A stretch of DNA of 64,000 nt from Roseinatronobacter alkalisoli (GTDB lineage Bacteria; Pseudomonadota; Alphaproteobacteria; Rhodobacterales; Rhodobacteraceae): contig NZ_JAQZSM010000002.1 of NCBI RefSeq assembly GCF_028745735.1, forward strand, positions 62,001 through 126,000, given 5' to 3'. Under the pieces are notes generated by a model. It had not been told where the DNA came from, ran no database searches, and saw only the letters and a program-made list of their open reading frames with translations. This document shows, one piece after another, positions 1 to 10,255 of the stretch. A program made the position numbers and the translations under genes. Each line of letters begins with the position of its first letter. Position 1 is the first letter of the stretch.

Positions 1-1456
<1,456 letters not shown>

Positions 1457-1469
1457 TTAGACTGCCGTA

Positions 1470-1498
1470 GTTATAGGCAGTTCGTGCGGGATTGTCAC
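1470..1498 (-). promoter_or_regulatory. Candidate sigma-70 promoter of gyrB
   Basis: Read on the minus strand, GTGACA (1498-1493) is followed after exactly 17 bases by TATAAC (1475-1470). Each hexamer matches 5 of 6 consensus positions. It lies about 30 bases upstream of the gyrB start codon, in a gap that must hold the gyrB promoter. Not experimentally supported. Confidence 0.5.
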
Positions 1499-1545
1499 GC
1501 CCAAGACACAATATTTAGTGTTTGCAGATATGATGGCGAAAGCGA

Positions 1546-1565
1546 CCCCGGCGCATTGGCCGGGG
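1546..1565 (-). terminator. Possible terminator after the polyamine operon
   Basis: CCCCGGC (1546-1552) and GCCGGGG (1559-1565) form a perfect 7-bp stem with a 6-base loop, starting 5 bases after the last stop codon of the operon. On the minus strand the stem is followed only by a broken T-rich stretch, so intrinsic termination is plausible rather than certain. Confidence 0.4.
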
Positions 1566-1570
1566 CTGCA

Positions 1571-2434
1571 TCAGGCCTGTTCGTTCTGCAGCACAATCCC
1601 GATCAGCGCGTAGGTCAGTTGTGCCGCTGTAAAGTCCCACACATCCGCACCTTCAATGGGGGCCAGTTCGACAACATCAAGGCCCACGCAGCGCCGACCC
1701 TTCAGCGCGGACCGCACCAGCGCCAGCGACTGGTAATAGCCCAGACCCCCGGGAACCGGGGTGCCGGTGGCGGGCATGATCGCCGCGTCCAGCCCGTCCA
1801 CATCAAACGTGACATAGACATCTTCGGGGAAGTCATCGGGCAGGGTGATGTCATGGATGTTGCCAGTGACCAGATCTTCGGCATCGATGAAGATGACATT
1901 GTTGCGCGCGCGGCACTCCGCTTCTTCGGCGCAAAGCGCGCGGACACCATATTGCGCCAGTGGCAGACCTTCTTCCTCAGTCAGCAATTGCATGACGGAT
2001 GCATGCGAATGGCGAAACCCCTGATAGGCGCGGCGCAGATCAGCATGCGCGTCAATCTGGATTATCCCGACGGGGCGGTCCAGCGCACGTTTCACACCCA
2101 TCACGGCAGCCCATGTCAGGCTGTGTTCCCCCCCCAGCGTGACGGGAAGCTGCCCTGCGCGCGCAATCCCTTCGGTGCGGGTGGCAAGCGCAGACAATGC
2201 CGTGTCCAGCGGTCCGGAGCAGTCAATCGGCGGTGTTGTGCAGATGCCCGCAGTGCAGGGTTCAAACCCGCGCCACAGCCGTTCCAACTGGTCCGAGGCT
2301 GCAATCAGTGCAGCAGGGCCCTGCGCAGTACCAGACCCGTAGGATACGGTTTTTTCCAGCGGCATGGGCACAACATGAAAGCGCGCCTTGGGGCTGCGTT
2401 CAGCGACCGAGAGTTCGGAATTCAGGAAAATCAT
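1571..2434 (-). CDS. speB: Agmatinase-family ureohydrolase (agmatinase or aminopropylagmatine ureohydrolase)
   Basis: This is a binuclear-manganese ureohydrolase that releases urea from a guanidino substrate. All six expected metal ligands are visible: H104 in GGEHS, D128/H130/D132 in DAHADLR, and D211/D213 in FDVDGLD. The substrate loop ATGTPVPGG is intact. At 287 residues it is slightly short for the family. It is the last gene of the four-gene operon and its ATG overlaps the preceding stop by 4 bases. The textbook substrate is agmatine, giving putrescine. Its neighbours make aminopropylagmatine an equally reasonable substrate, giving spermidine directly. The sequence alone does not decide between them. 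Confidence 0.9.
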   Translation of the reverse strand: MIFLNSELSVAERSPKARFHVVPMPLEKTVSYGSGTAQGPAALIAASDQLERLWRGFEPCTAGICTTPPIDCSGPLDTALSALATRTEGIARAGQLPVTLGGEHSLTWAAVMGVKRALDRPVGIIQIDAHADLRRAYQGFRHSHASVMQLLTEEEGLPLAQYGVRALCAEEAECRARNNVIFIDAEDLVTGNIHDITLPDDFPEDVYVTFDVDGLDAAIMPATGTPVPGGLGYYQSLALVRSALKGRRCVGLDVVELAPIEGADVWDFTAAQLTYALIGIVLQNEQA

Positions 2435-3597
2435 GACAGGCGGCCCTTGAAGTCGGTGTAATCGAATTGCCGCACCAACCGCAGCGCATCGGTGGTGCTG
2501 TTCCAGATGGCCAGTGACGGCAGGCGCACACCGTTGAACGTGGTTGTCTTGACCATCGAATAATGCGCCTGATCAAGGAAGGCGACGCGCGCGCCGATTT
2601 CCGGTGTCTTGCCGAACGCATAACGCCCGATCACGTCACCCGCCAGACAGCTTGGCCCGCCAAGGCGCACATGACAATCACCCGCTTCACCCAGCAGCGC
2701 AGGGCGATAGGGGGCTTCGATCACATCGGGCATATGGCAGGTGGCGGAAATGTCCAGAATGGCGTTCGGTCCGTCATTTTCGACAATATCCAGCACTTCG
2801 CCCACCAGAATGCCGCAATCCAGCGCAACAGCCTCGCCCGGTTCCAGATAGCAGTGCAATCCGGTCTCAGCGGTCACGCGCTGCAAAAAGGCAATCAACC
2901 CCTCGCGGTCATAATCATTGCGGGTAATGTGATGACCGCCGCCGAAATTGATCCATTTCAACTGCGGGGCCAGTTCACGGATACGCGGCGCGATATGGTC
3001 CCAGATGGCCAGCAGCGGCTCCAGCCCCTGTTCGCAAAGGGTGTGCATGTGCAACCCGTCCACGCCCGCAAGGGCGGCGTCGTCAATCTGTTCCAGCGGT
3101 GTGCCAAGGCGGGAACCGGGCGCGGCGGGGTCGTATTTCGCATCTTCGCCCATGGCCACACCGGGATTGAAGCGCAGGCCGACATGCACCTCCTTGCCAG
3201 CGGCCGTGATCATCGGCAGAAAACGGTCCTTTGCGGCGGGGGTGTTGAACACGATATGATCAGACAGCGCGATGATTTCGCCCATTTCATCCGATTTGTA
3301 ACCCGCAGCGAAGGTCTCAATGATCCCGCCGTAATGCTCACGCCCAAGGCGCGCTTCCCACAGCCCGGATGCGCAAACGCCCGACAGGTAGCGGCTGACC
3401 AAAGGGGCCAGCGACCACATGGAAAACGCCTTCAATGCGCATAGCACTGTTGCGCCAGACCGCGCCTGAATATCGGCCAGAACCTGCAGGTTCTGCTCCA
3501 GCCGCGCTTCATCCACGACGAAACAGGGGGACGGAACGCGCGTCAGGTCAAACCCCCGGAACGCGCCCGGATCGCCCGCATGGGTCTGCATCGCCAT
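2431..3597 (-). CDS. nspC: Carboxynorspermidine/carboxyspermidine-type decarboxylase
   Basis: This is a PLP-dependent, alanine-racemase-fold decarboxylase acting on a carboxylated polyamine intermediate. The cofactor lysine is K56 in CALKAFS, near the N-terminus as in NspC. Other NspC-like segments are MHTLCEQ, INFGGGHHIT and LEPGEAVAL, and the last catalytic motif appears as ISATCHMPDV. The length of 388 residues is normal. The start overlaps the previous stop by one base (TGATG) and the end overlaps speB by 4 bases, so the three genes are likely translated together. The substrate may be carboxyspermidine, carboxynorspermidine or carboxyaminopropylagmatine. Confidence 0.92.
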   Translation of the reverse strand: MAMQTHAGDPGAFRGFDLTRVPSPCFVVDEARLEQNLQVLADIQARSGATVLCALKAFSMWSLAPLVSRYLSGVCASGLWEARLGREHYGGIIETFAAGYKSDEMGEIIALSDHIVFNTPAAKDRFLPMITAAGKEVHVGLRFNPGVAMGEDAKYDPAAPGSRLGTPLEQIDDAALAGVDGLHMHTLCEQGLEPLLAIWDHIAPRIRELAPQLKWINFGGGHHITRNDYDREGLIAFLQRVTAETGLHCYLEPGEAVALDCGILVGEVLDIVENDGPNAILDISATCHMPDVIEAPYRPALLGEAGDCHVRLGGPSCLAGDVIGRYAFGKTPEIGARVAFLDQAHYSMVKTTTFNGVRLPSLAIWNSTTDALRLVRQFDYTDFKGRLS

Positions 3598-4820
3598 CAG
3601 AAATCAACCGGCCCTGACAGCTCCACCACCTGCCATGGCAACCCGTGCTGGTTCAGCATGTCCATGAACGGGTCGGGGTCCAGCTGTTCGGTGTTGAACA
3701 CGCCCGCGCCCGACCATGTGCCATTCAGCATCAGCGCAGCCCCGATCATGGCGGGCACGCCGGTGGTGTAGCTGACCGCCTGCGACCCCACTTCGCGGAA
3801 GCATTCCTCATGATCGCAGATGTTATAGATATAGACGGTCTTTTCGCCCGACCCGTCCTTGGCGGGACCAGTGATGATATCGCCGATATTGGTCTTGCCC
3901 TTGGTACGTTCACCCAGATCGCCGGGATTGGGCAGCACGGCTTTCAGGAATTGCAGCGGGATGATCTGCTGGCCCTGATATTCGACAGGGTCAATCCCTG
4001 TCATGCCGACATTCTGCAACACCGTGACATGGTTGATATAGGCATCGCCAAAGGTCATCCAGAAGCGCGCGCGCTCTATTTCCGGAAAATGGGTGACAAG
4101 CGACTCCAACTCCTCATGATACATCAGATACATGTTCTTTTCGCCGACCGCTTCAAAATCGAAGGGTACTTTGGTGGACATGGCCGGGCTGGTGACCCAG
4201 CCGCCATTTTCCCAATGCTTCACGTCGGCGGTGACTTCGCGGATGTTGATTTCGGGGTTGAAATTGGTCGCAAACGGATGGCCATGGTCACCGCCATTGC
4301 AGTCCAGAATGTCGATCTGGCGAATGCCCGACAGGTGGTGCTTGCGCACATAGGTGGCGAAAATGCTGGTCACGCCGGGGTCGAACCCGACACCCAGCGT
4401 TGCCATAAGCCCCGCCTGTTTGAACTGGTCATGCAGTTTCCACTGGTGCGAATATTCGAATTTCGCTTCCTCTGGCGGCTCATAATTCGCGGTGTCCAGA
4501 TAATGCACGCCGGTTTTCAGACAGGCTTCCATCAGGGCCAGATCCTGATAGGGCAACGCCAGATTGACCAGAAGCGCGGGTTTCACGGCTTCTATCAGGG
4601 CCACAGTCTGCGCCACGTCATCGGCATCCACCTGATAGGTTTCGATCACCTGACCAGTGCGGTCCTTGATGGAAGCGGCAATCGCTTCGCATTTTGACAG
4701 CGTGCGGCTGGCCACCGCAATACGGCCCGGAAACAGATCGCGGTTCATTGCCATCTTGTGCAGCGTGACAGATGCGACGCCGCCAGCGCCGATAACCAGA
4801 ACGTCCTTGTTGTCAGCCAT
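3597..4820 (-). CDS. Carboxynorspermidine/carboxyspermidine-type dehydrogenase (saccharopine dehydrogenase family)
   Basis: This enzyme would condense a diamine (or agmatine) with aspartate semialdehyde and reduce the product with NAD(P)H. The N-terminal Rossmann motif is GAGGVAS (11-17), followed by the saccharopine dehydrogenase fold with VNLALPYQD and the family-typical GVGFDPGVT. Length is 407 residues. The start at 4820 is well supported: GAGGAG lies about 7 bases upstream and the gene overlaps the end of speA by 8 bases. An upstream in-frame ATG at 4865 lies deep in speA and is unlikely. Its partner is the following decarboxylase. Confidence 0.92.
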   Translation of the reverse strand: MADNKDVLVIGAGGVASVTLHKMAMNRDLFPGRIAVASRTLSKCEAIAASIKDRTGQVIETYQVDADDVAQTVALIEAVKPALLVNLALPYQDLALMEACLKTGVHYLDTANYEPPEEAKFEYSHQWKLHDQFKQAGLMATLGVGFDPGVTSIFATYVRKHHLSGIRQIDILDCNGGDHGHPFATNFNPEINIREVTADVKHWENGGWVTSPAMSTKVPFDFEAVGEKNMYLMYHEELESLVTHFPEIERARFWMTFGDAYINHVTVLQNVGMTGIDPVEYQGQQIIPLQFLKAVLPNPGDLGERTKGKTNIGDIITGPAKDGSGEKTVYIYNICDHEECFREVGSQAVSYTTGVPAMIGAALMLNGTWSGAGVFNTEQLDPDPFMDMLNQHGLPWQVVELSGPVDF

Positions 4821-6717
4821 GGGTGTGCTCCTCATGTTCGTAATAGGTGTAGCCATTGATGGCATGGCGATAGGTTTCCATCAGCATGCGCCGCTGCGAC
4901 GGGTTCAGCGTGCCGTTGCGCACGCCGCGTTCCACGATACGCTTGAAGGCGTCAAGGCATTGCTTCGGTTCATATTCGACATAGGCCATCACTTCGGCCA
5001 CAGTGTCGCCCTCGACCTCGTGCTGCAATTCCAGAACGCCGTCATCGTTGAAATCCACTGTCACGACATTGGTATCGCCGAACAGGTTGTGCAGATCGCC
5101 CAGCGTTTCCTGATAGGCCCCGACAAGGAAAATGCCGATAAAGTAGCGTTCCTTCGGGCGCAGTTCATGGATGGGCAGCGCATTGCCAATGCCATCGCCC
5201 AGAACAAACTGCTCTATCTTGCCGTCACTGTCACAGGTGATGTCGGACAACACCGCGCGGCGACCCGGTGTTTCGTTCAGGCGCTGCAAGGGGGCGATCG
5301 GCAAAAGCTGGTTAATCGCCCAGACATCCGGCAGGGACTGGAACAGACTGAAATTCGCCCGATAAATATCGCGATGCGCGGACAGTTCTTCCAGCACTTC
5401 CTGGGGCACATCCGGCGTTTGTGCCACCAGATCCTTGATGCGGCCCACGACATACAGGAAAATCTGTTCCGCGCGGGCAACTTCTTCAATCCCGATGACC
5501 CCACGGCGGAACAGGGCGCGCAATTCCTCGCGGTAATATTCGGCATCGTTCAGGCATTCCTGAACCCGGCGCGGCGACAGATACCCCACAATCGCCGCCA
5601 TGTCCGACAGCATGTGATGGTCGTCATCTTCCGGGGTTGTCGGCGCAGAGCGGTCGAAATAGCTGGCTTCCAGAATATCCGACAGCAGCATGGATGAATA
5701 CGCCACAATCGCGCGGCCGGATTCGGTGACCAGCGTGGGGTGCGGCACTTCGGCTTCATCCATCTGGTATTTTACGGCTTCAACAATATTGGTGCAGTAT
5801 TCTTCCAGCGTGTAATTGACCGAATTATCGGTCGCGCGGGCCTCGCCGGTGTAGTCAATCCCAAGGCCGCCCCCCAGATCCAGATAGGTCAGCGGCACAC
5901 CAAGGCGGCGCAGTTCGGTATAAAACCTGCAGGCTTCATCCACGGCCTGACGGATATCCATCATCTGCGGCACTTGGCTGCCCAGATGCGAATGCTGCAA
6001 TACCAGACAATCCAGCATGTTTTCAGCGCGCAACTTGTCGATCAGGTCCACCACTTCCTTGGTGGTCAGCCCGAATGTGGACCGGTCGCCGGAACTGTCG
6101 GACCAGTTGCCGGTGACCCGCCGCGTCAGCTTGATGCGCACACCCAGCGCGGGTTTTTCCCCAAGGCGCTTGGCTTCGGCGATAACAGTATCGGCCTCTG
6201 CGGGGCTTTCGATGACCAGAACGCAGTTGATCCCGGCCTTGCGCGCCAGAATACCAAGGCGGATGAATTCGGCATCCTTGATTCCGTTGCAGATCAGCAG
6301 CGCATCTTTCGGCAGGTCACGCGACAGTGCCAGAATCAATTCCGGCTTGGACCCGGCTTCCAGCCCGAACGTATAGGGCCGCCCGTAATCCACGATCCGG
6401 TCAATCACCTCGGCCTGCTGGTTCACCTTGATGGGGAAAACCCCGCGATAGGGGGCCTGATACCCGTTTGCGGCAATGGCCTGCGCAAAGGCGTTGTTCA
6501 GTGATTCCAGCTGGCGGCGCAGAAAGGCCCCCACGCGCACCAGAACCGGCGTCTGCACGCCGCGCGCATCAAGGTTGTTCAGCAATTCCGGCAGGCTGGC
6601 TGGGGGCGCATCAGGCCGCGCCGGGTTGACGATGCCCAGATCCCCATTCTCCATCCGGGCGAACATGCCTGCCCCCCAACGGTGAATCCCGTAGGTCTGA
6701 AAGACTTTATCTGGCAT
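4813..6717 (-). CDS. speA: Biosynthetic arginine decarboxylase
   Basis: This PLP enzyme of fold type III converts arginine to agmatine. The 634-residue length and the opening MPDKVFQTYG match bacterial SpeA. The PLP lysine is K97 in FPIKVNQQ. HSHLGSQ, LDLGGGLGIDY and TESGRA are typical active-site segments. A GTG at 6729 would add four residues but puts its AAGAAGG directly against the start, so the ATG at 6717 is preferred. It is the first gene of the polyamine operon; its agmatine feeds either the ureohydrolase or the dehydrogenase encoded downstream. Confidence 0.95.
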   Translation of the reverse strand: MPDKVFQTYGIHRWGAGMFARMENGDLGIVNPARPDAPPASLPELLNNLDARGVQTPVLVRVGAFLRRQLESLNNAFAQAIAANGYQAPYRGVFPIKVNQQAEVIDRIVDYGRPYTFGLEAGSKPELILALSRDLPKDALLICNGIKDAEFIRLGILARKAGINCVLVIESPAEADTVIAEAKRLGEKPALGVRIKLTRRVTGNWSDSSGDRSTFGLTTKEVVDLIDKLRAENMLDCLVLQHSHLGSQVPQMMDIRQAVDEACRFYTELRRLGVPLTYLDLGGGLGIDYTGEARATDNSVNYTLEEYCTNIVEAVKYQMDEAEVPHPTLVTESGRAIVAYSSMLLSDILEASYFDRSAPTTPEDDDHHMLSDMAAIVGYLSPRRVQECLNDAEYYREELRALFRRGVIGIEEVARAEQIFLYVVGRIKDLVAQTPDVPQEVLEELSAHRDIYRANFSLFQSLPDVWAINQLLPIAPLQRLNETPGRRAVLSDITCDSDGKIEQFVLGDGIGNALPIHELRPKERYFIGIFLVGAYQETLGDLHNLFGDTNVVTVDFNDDGVLELQHEVEGDTVAEVMAYVEYEPKQCLDAFKRIVERGVRNGTLNPSQRRMLMETYRHAINGYTYYEHEEHTHG

Positions 6718-6785
6718 GACCTGTCCCACCCTTCTTGTGTAGTGACATGAGCCGCCCGCATAGGAAATCCATGTGACAAACGCAA

Positions 6786-6811
6786 GAAAATCCGGTGGGT
6801 TCCGTCGGATT
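6786..6811 (-). terminator. Weak terminator-like hairpin at the end of lpxK
   Basis: AATCCG and CGGATT form a 6-bp stem that overlaps the lpxK stop codon. On the minus strand it is followed by TTTTC. The stem is short and the loop is 11 bases, so confidence is low. The speA promoter must lie in the same 90-bp gap. Confidence 0.3.
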
Positions 6812-7820
6812 AATGGGAATCACCGCCCGCTCCGGTCAGGGCAGTCAGCGCAGTGTCCAGCACGCCTGATTCGTCAAATTGCAGCCGTACAGGCAAGGTC
6901 AGTACTTTGCGCCGGAAACCATAGGGCAGGCGCACAGCATCCTTTTCCGTGGTGACCAGTTGCGCGCCAAGCGCGGTGGCTTCCAGTTCCAGCCGTTTCA
7001 TCAATGCATCCGTCAGGGGCTGATGGTCGCTTAACGCCTCTGCGCGCAGAATTTCGGCCCCTTCCTGGCGCAGGGTCGCAAAGAATTTTTCCGGCTGGCC
7101 AATCCCCGCGAAGGCCAGCACGCGCAGCCCCTGCCATGTCATGCCCATTTGCAGCGGTTCCAGTCGCGCGGTCAGTCGCGGACATGTGACCTGCGCACCC
7201 CAAAGACTGCGGAACTGGCGCTGCGCTCCGGTCCCGCCGATGGTCACGACCAGATCGGCGCGCGCCAGCCCCACTGCCACAGGTTCGCGCAACGGGCCTG
7301 CGGGGATGACACGGCCATTGCCGAAACCCGTCGCCGCATCCACCACGACAAGCGCCAGATCCTTCGGCAGGGACGGGTTCTGAAACCCGTCATCCATGAC
7401 CAGCACCTGCGCGCCCGCATCCACTGCCGCGCGCGCGCCCGCAGCGCGGTCGCGCGCAACCCAGACCGGGGTGAAGGCCGCCAGCAACAGCGGCTCATCC
7501 CCCACATCAGCGGCACTGTGCTGGCCTTCGCGCACCTGCACAGGCCCTTCCAGACGGCCACCATAGCCCCGCGAAATGACATGCGCCGCGCAGCCAAGCG
7601 CCTGTAGTTTCTGGACAATGGCGATGACAGTGGGGGTTTTGCCGGTGCCGCCGATATTCAGGTTTCCGACACAGATAACCGGCACCGGCGGGCGCCATTG
7701 CGGCGGGCGGGCCACGCGGCGGGCGGTTTCTGCCCGGTAAAATGCTGCGAAAGGGGCCAGCAGACGGGCCAGCGCAGCGGGCTTGTCGGGATGCGTATGC
7801 CAGAATGCCGGTGGGTGCAT
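6810..7820 (-). CDS. lpxK: Tetraacyldisaccharide 4'-kinase
   Basis: LpxK phosphorylates the 4' position of the lipid A disaccharide precursor at the inner membrane, using ATP. The P-loop is visible as GGTGKTP (57-63) after [12 protein letters not shown], and MDDGFQN is the family's second conserved motif. [10 protein letters not shown] is also typical. The length of 336 residues is normal. The start codon shares one base with the stop of the upstream glycosyltransferase (TGATG), so both are co-translated as in related genomes. Confidence 0.95.
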   Translation of the reverse strand: MHPPAFWHTHPDKPAALARLLAPFAAFYRAETARRVARPPQWRPPVPVICVGNLNIGGTGKTPTVIAIVQKLQALGCAAHVISRGYGGRLEGPVQVREGQHSAADVGDEPLLLAAFTPVWVARDRAAGARAAVDAGAQVLVMDDGFQNPSLPKDLALVVVDAATGFGNGRVIPAGPLREPVAVGLARADLVVTIGGTGAQRQFRSLWGAQVTCPRLTARLEPLQMGMTWQGLRVLAFAGIGQPEKFFATLRQEGAEILRAEALSDHQPLTDALMKRLELEATALGAQLVTTEKDAVRLPYGFRRKVLTLPVRLQFDESGVLDTALTALTGAGGDSH

Positions 7821-9040
7821 CAGCTGCTGCCTGTGGTATCAATGGTTTCCAGCAGGCTGGCAACAATCATATCCGCGGTTTCCGCCCCTTCTGAAATGAC
7901 CTGCCAGCCCTGATGCGCCATTTCCGCAGCCTGATCAGGGCGCAAGGCGGCACAAATGGCCTGCCCCAGTGCCTCGGGGCGCTGAATACGGCTGGTGGCC
8001 CCGGCGCTGGACAGGCGCTGGAACGCGTCGGCGAAGCGGCCTGTCTCGCGGCCATGGACAATGGCACAGCCCAGCCCTGCGGCTTCCATCGGGGTAATGG
8101 TCGCGCCTGATTTGTCCAGACTGCCCCCGATATAGCAGGCAACCGACAGCCGGTACCAAAGGCCGCGTTCCCCTTCGGTATCAACAATATAGACCTGGGT
8201 TTCAGGGGTTACCGGGTCATCGACAGACCGCAGCGCCGTGTTGAATTTTGGTGTCAGTTCATCTTTCAGCGCCGCGCCGCGCATTGGGTCCGCAGGGTGC
8301 AGGATCAGTGCAACGCGGTGGGAATCGCGCAAGGCAGCGCGATGCGCGGCAACAATCACGGCTTCTTCAATTTCGGGCACCCCCACGGCCAGCCAGACAG
8401 TGCGCTGGCGGAAATTCTGCGCCAGCGCCTCGCGTTCGGTTTCGTTGCAACCAAGGGCCACCGGCGCGTCATTCAGCGGACCGGACAAAACCATCCGGTC
8501 TGTCGGTACGCCAGCGTTTGCCCATGCGGTGCGCTGGGCAGGACCGGCCAGAAAGACCCGGTGAACATGGCGCATCAGGTTGCTGGCCAAGCCTGGCACA
8601 TGCCCCCAGAACCCGACAAAGCGCGGGCTGTCCATCCCCGCAATCATGACCTTCGCGCCAGCGGCACCGGCAATGCTGATCAAGGCGACAGGCAGGCGTC
8701 GCGTGGCCAGCAGAACCGCCACCGGGGACAGGCGGGCCATGATTTCGGACATTCGACCAGCATCATCCGCAACGACCGGCAAGGTCGCGCGTGCGGGTAT
8801 GTCCACCGGTGGTTTCAGCCCCACCGCATAGCTGAGCAGAACCGACACATGCTTGCCGCGTTGGGCGTGCTGCTGCATCAGGACCTGCGACAAGGTATCA
8901 AGCTGGCGAAGCGCGCGCCGGTTGTCCGCATGCAGCCATAGTACCGGGCCTTCCAGATGCGGCACGGATGCGGACCCCACGCTTTTTCCCGCGCGATGGT
9001 GCCACATCAGATATAACCGTTCAGCGGCCGAATGCTGCAT
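7820..9040 (-). CDS. waaA: Divergent Kdo-transferase-like glycosyltransferase (GT30-like)
   Basis: Position between a DUF4170 gene and lpxK, length (406 aa) and overall layout point to WaaA/KdtA, which adds Kdo to lipid IVA. The N-terminal motif is aberrant. Canonical GT30 enzymes have a His-Ala-x-Ser-x-Gly-Glu segment whose Glu is the proposed catalytic base. Here the matching stretch is [14 protein letters not shown], with Ala where Glu is expected. The C-terminal donor-site region YIGGS...[15 protein letters not shown] is recognisable but lacks the usual Gly-His-Asn. No strong ribosome site precedes the ATG at 9040. It may be an active variant, a different sugar transferase, or a non-catalytic paralogue. 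Confidence 0.75.
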   Translation of the reverse strand: MQHSAAERLYLMWHHRAGKSVGSASVPHLEGPVLWLHADNRRALRQLDTLSQVLMQQHAQRGKHVSVLLSYAVGLKPPVDIPARATLPVVADDAGRMSEIMARLSPVAVLLATRRLPVALISIAGAAGAKVMIAGMDSPRFVGFWGHVPGLASNLMRHVHRVFLAGPAQRTAWANAGVPTDRMVLSGPLNDAPVALGCNETEREALAQNFRQRTVWLAVGVPEIEEAVIVAAHRAALRDSHRVALILHPADPMRGAALKDELTPKFNTALRSVDDPVTPETQVYIVDTEGERGLWYRLSVACYIGGSLDKSGATITPMEAAGLGCAIVHGRETGRFADAFQRLSSAGATSRIQRPEALGQAICAALRPDQAAEMAHQGWQVISEGAETADMIVASLLETIDTTGSS

Positions 9041-9054
9041 GATTGCGCTGCCTG

Positions 9055-9300
9055 TCAGCCGTCCAGCGTGCTGGTGGCGCTGGTTTCATCACCTTCTTCG
9101 ATCAACCGGTGCAGATGGGCGATGAAATACCGCGTTTCGGCGCTGTCAACAGTGCGTTGGGCGGCATTCTTCCACGCTGCATGCGCCGATGCATAATCAG
9201 GAAACAGACCGACAATGTCGATTGCATCCGTATCGACAAATTCAGTGCCGCGCGGGTTTTTCAGTTCGCCGCCGAAAACGAGGTGCAGCCGTTTTTTCAT
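9055..9300 (-). CDS. DUF4170 domain-containing small protein
   Basis: This 81-residue soluble protein of unknown function belongs to the DUF4170 family, which in alphaproteobacteria commonly sits beside the Kdo transferase gene. Core features are LVFGGEL near the start, VDIVGLFPDY-like text mid-protein, AHAAWKNAAQRTVDSAETRYFI, and an acidic tail. The ATG at 9300 is preceded by AAGGA with a 6-base spacer; a TTG five codons upstream would place that site inside the gene. It is 14 bases from the next gene, so probably co-transcribed with waaA-lpxK. Confidence 0.85.
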   Translation of the reverse strand: MKKRLHLVFGGELKNPRGTEFVDTDAIDIVGLFPDYASAHAAWKNAAQRTVDSAETRYFIAHLHRLIEEGDETSATSTLDG

Positions 9301-9463
9301 GATGTTTCCTTTCAACGCCGGGTATAGCTGTCATGCTAGCCGCTTCCTTACATCGGGGGCAGGCGTTTTTCACCATGCAGCAGCGAAAAAAACAATAATT
9401 TGTTTGGGCATGTGCAGTTTGCACAAAAAGCCGGTGCGCGGCCATGTCTGCGCAGGATTTTTC

Positions 9464-10255
9464 CTATGCGGATTGCGGCGGGATACGCAGGTCAAGCAAG
9501 GCGTCATGCATGACTGCGCCCGCCGCGATAATCCCGTCTGAAACCGGGGCTTTGGTATTGAACAGCAGGTCTTGCCCCGCGCCATCGCTGACCTTGCCGC
9601 CGGCTTCGGCAATCAGCAGTGCCCCTGCGACAATATCCCAGTGCCAGGTCGGGCGCAGCGACAGCATGGCGTCGAACTGTCCTTCGGCGACCAGCGCCAT
9701 GCGCCATGCAAGTGACGGGCGGAAATGCGGTGTCATCAGGGGCGCGCCGCCTTGCCAGTGCTCCGCGGCCAGTTGGGACCGCGTGGCCAGAACGCGCGCG
9801 CCTGTCACCGCGTGGCGGTCAGTGGTCCGGATCGGGCTGCCATTCAGGAACGCCCCATGTCCACGCAGCGCATGATAGGTCAGGTCAGGAACCGGCAGGT
9901 GAATGACCGCGGCAATCGGCTGGCCATGCTCCACCACTGCCAGCGCATGGGCGAAGCCCTGCTGCCCCTGCGCAAAAGCGCGGGTGCCGTCGATCGGGTC
10001 GACAATGAACACACGCGCACGCCCCAGCCTGTCGGGCGTGTCGCGGGATTCTTCGGAAAGCCAGCCGTAATCGGGACGGGCCGTGCATAGGGCGCCCTGC
10101 AACATCCGGTCAATTTCAAGATCGGCGTCTGTGACCGGCCCTTGCCCGTCGGGTTTGTCCCAGACCTTCGGCCCCGCGTTCAGATGGCGCAGCGCGATCT
10201 GCCCGGCATCATGCGCAGCGCCGGTCAGCAGGGCAAGGTCGTCATTCGCCAGCAA
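9464..10255 (-). CDS. cysQ: Inositol-monophosphatase-family phosphatase, probably 3'(2'),5'-bisphosphate nucleotidase
   Basis: This Mg-dependent, Li-sensitive phosphatase family includes CysQ, which removes the 3'-phosphate from PAP formed in sulfate assimilation. The metal-binding signatures are WLSEES, DPIDGTRAF and, near the C-terminus, WHWDIVAGALLIAEAGG. Length is 263 residues. The start is TTG at 10255: an in-frame TGA lies just upstream and GGAAGGG sits 7 bases before the TTG, so no other start is available. The gene overlaps the end of pmbA by 14 bases. Inositol-1-phosphatase activity cannot be excluded. Confidence 0.88.
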   Translation of the reverse strand: MLANDDLALLTGAAHDAGQIALRHLNAGPKVWDKPDGQGPVTDADLEIDRMLQGALCTARPDYGWLSEESRDTPDRLGRARVFIVDPIDGTRAFAQGQQGFAHALAVVEHGQPIAAVIHLPVPDLTYHALRGHGAFLNGSPIRTTDRHAVTGARVLATRSQLAAEHWQGGAPLMTPHFRPSLAWRMALVAEGQFDAMLSLRPTWHWDIVAGALLIAEAGGKVSDGAGQDLLFNTKAPVSDGIIAAGAVMHDALLDLRIPPQSA

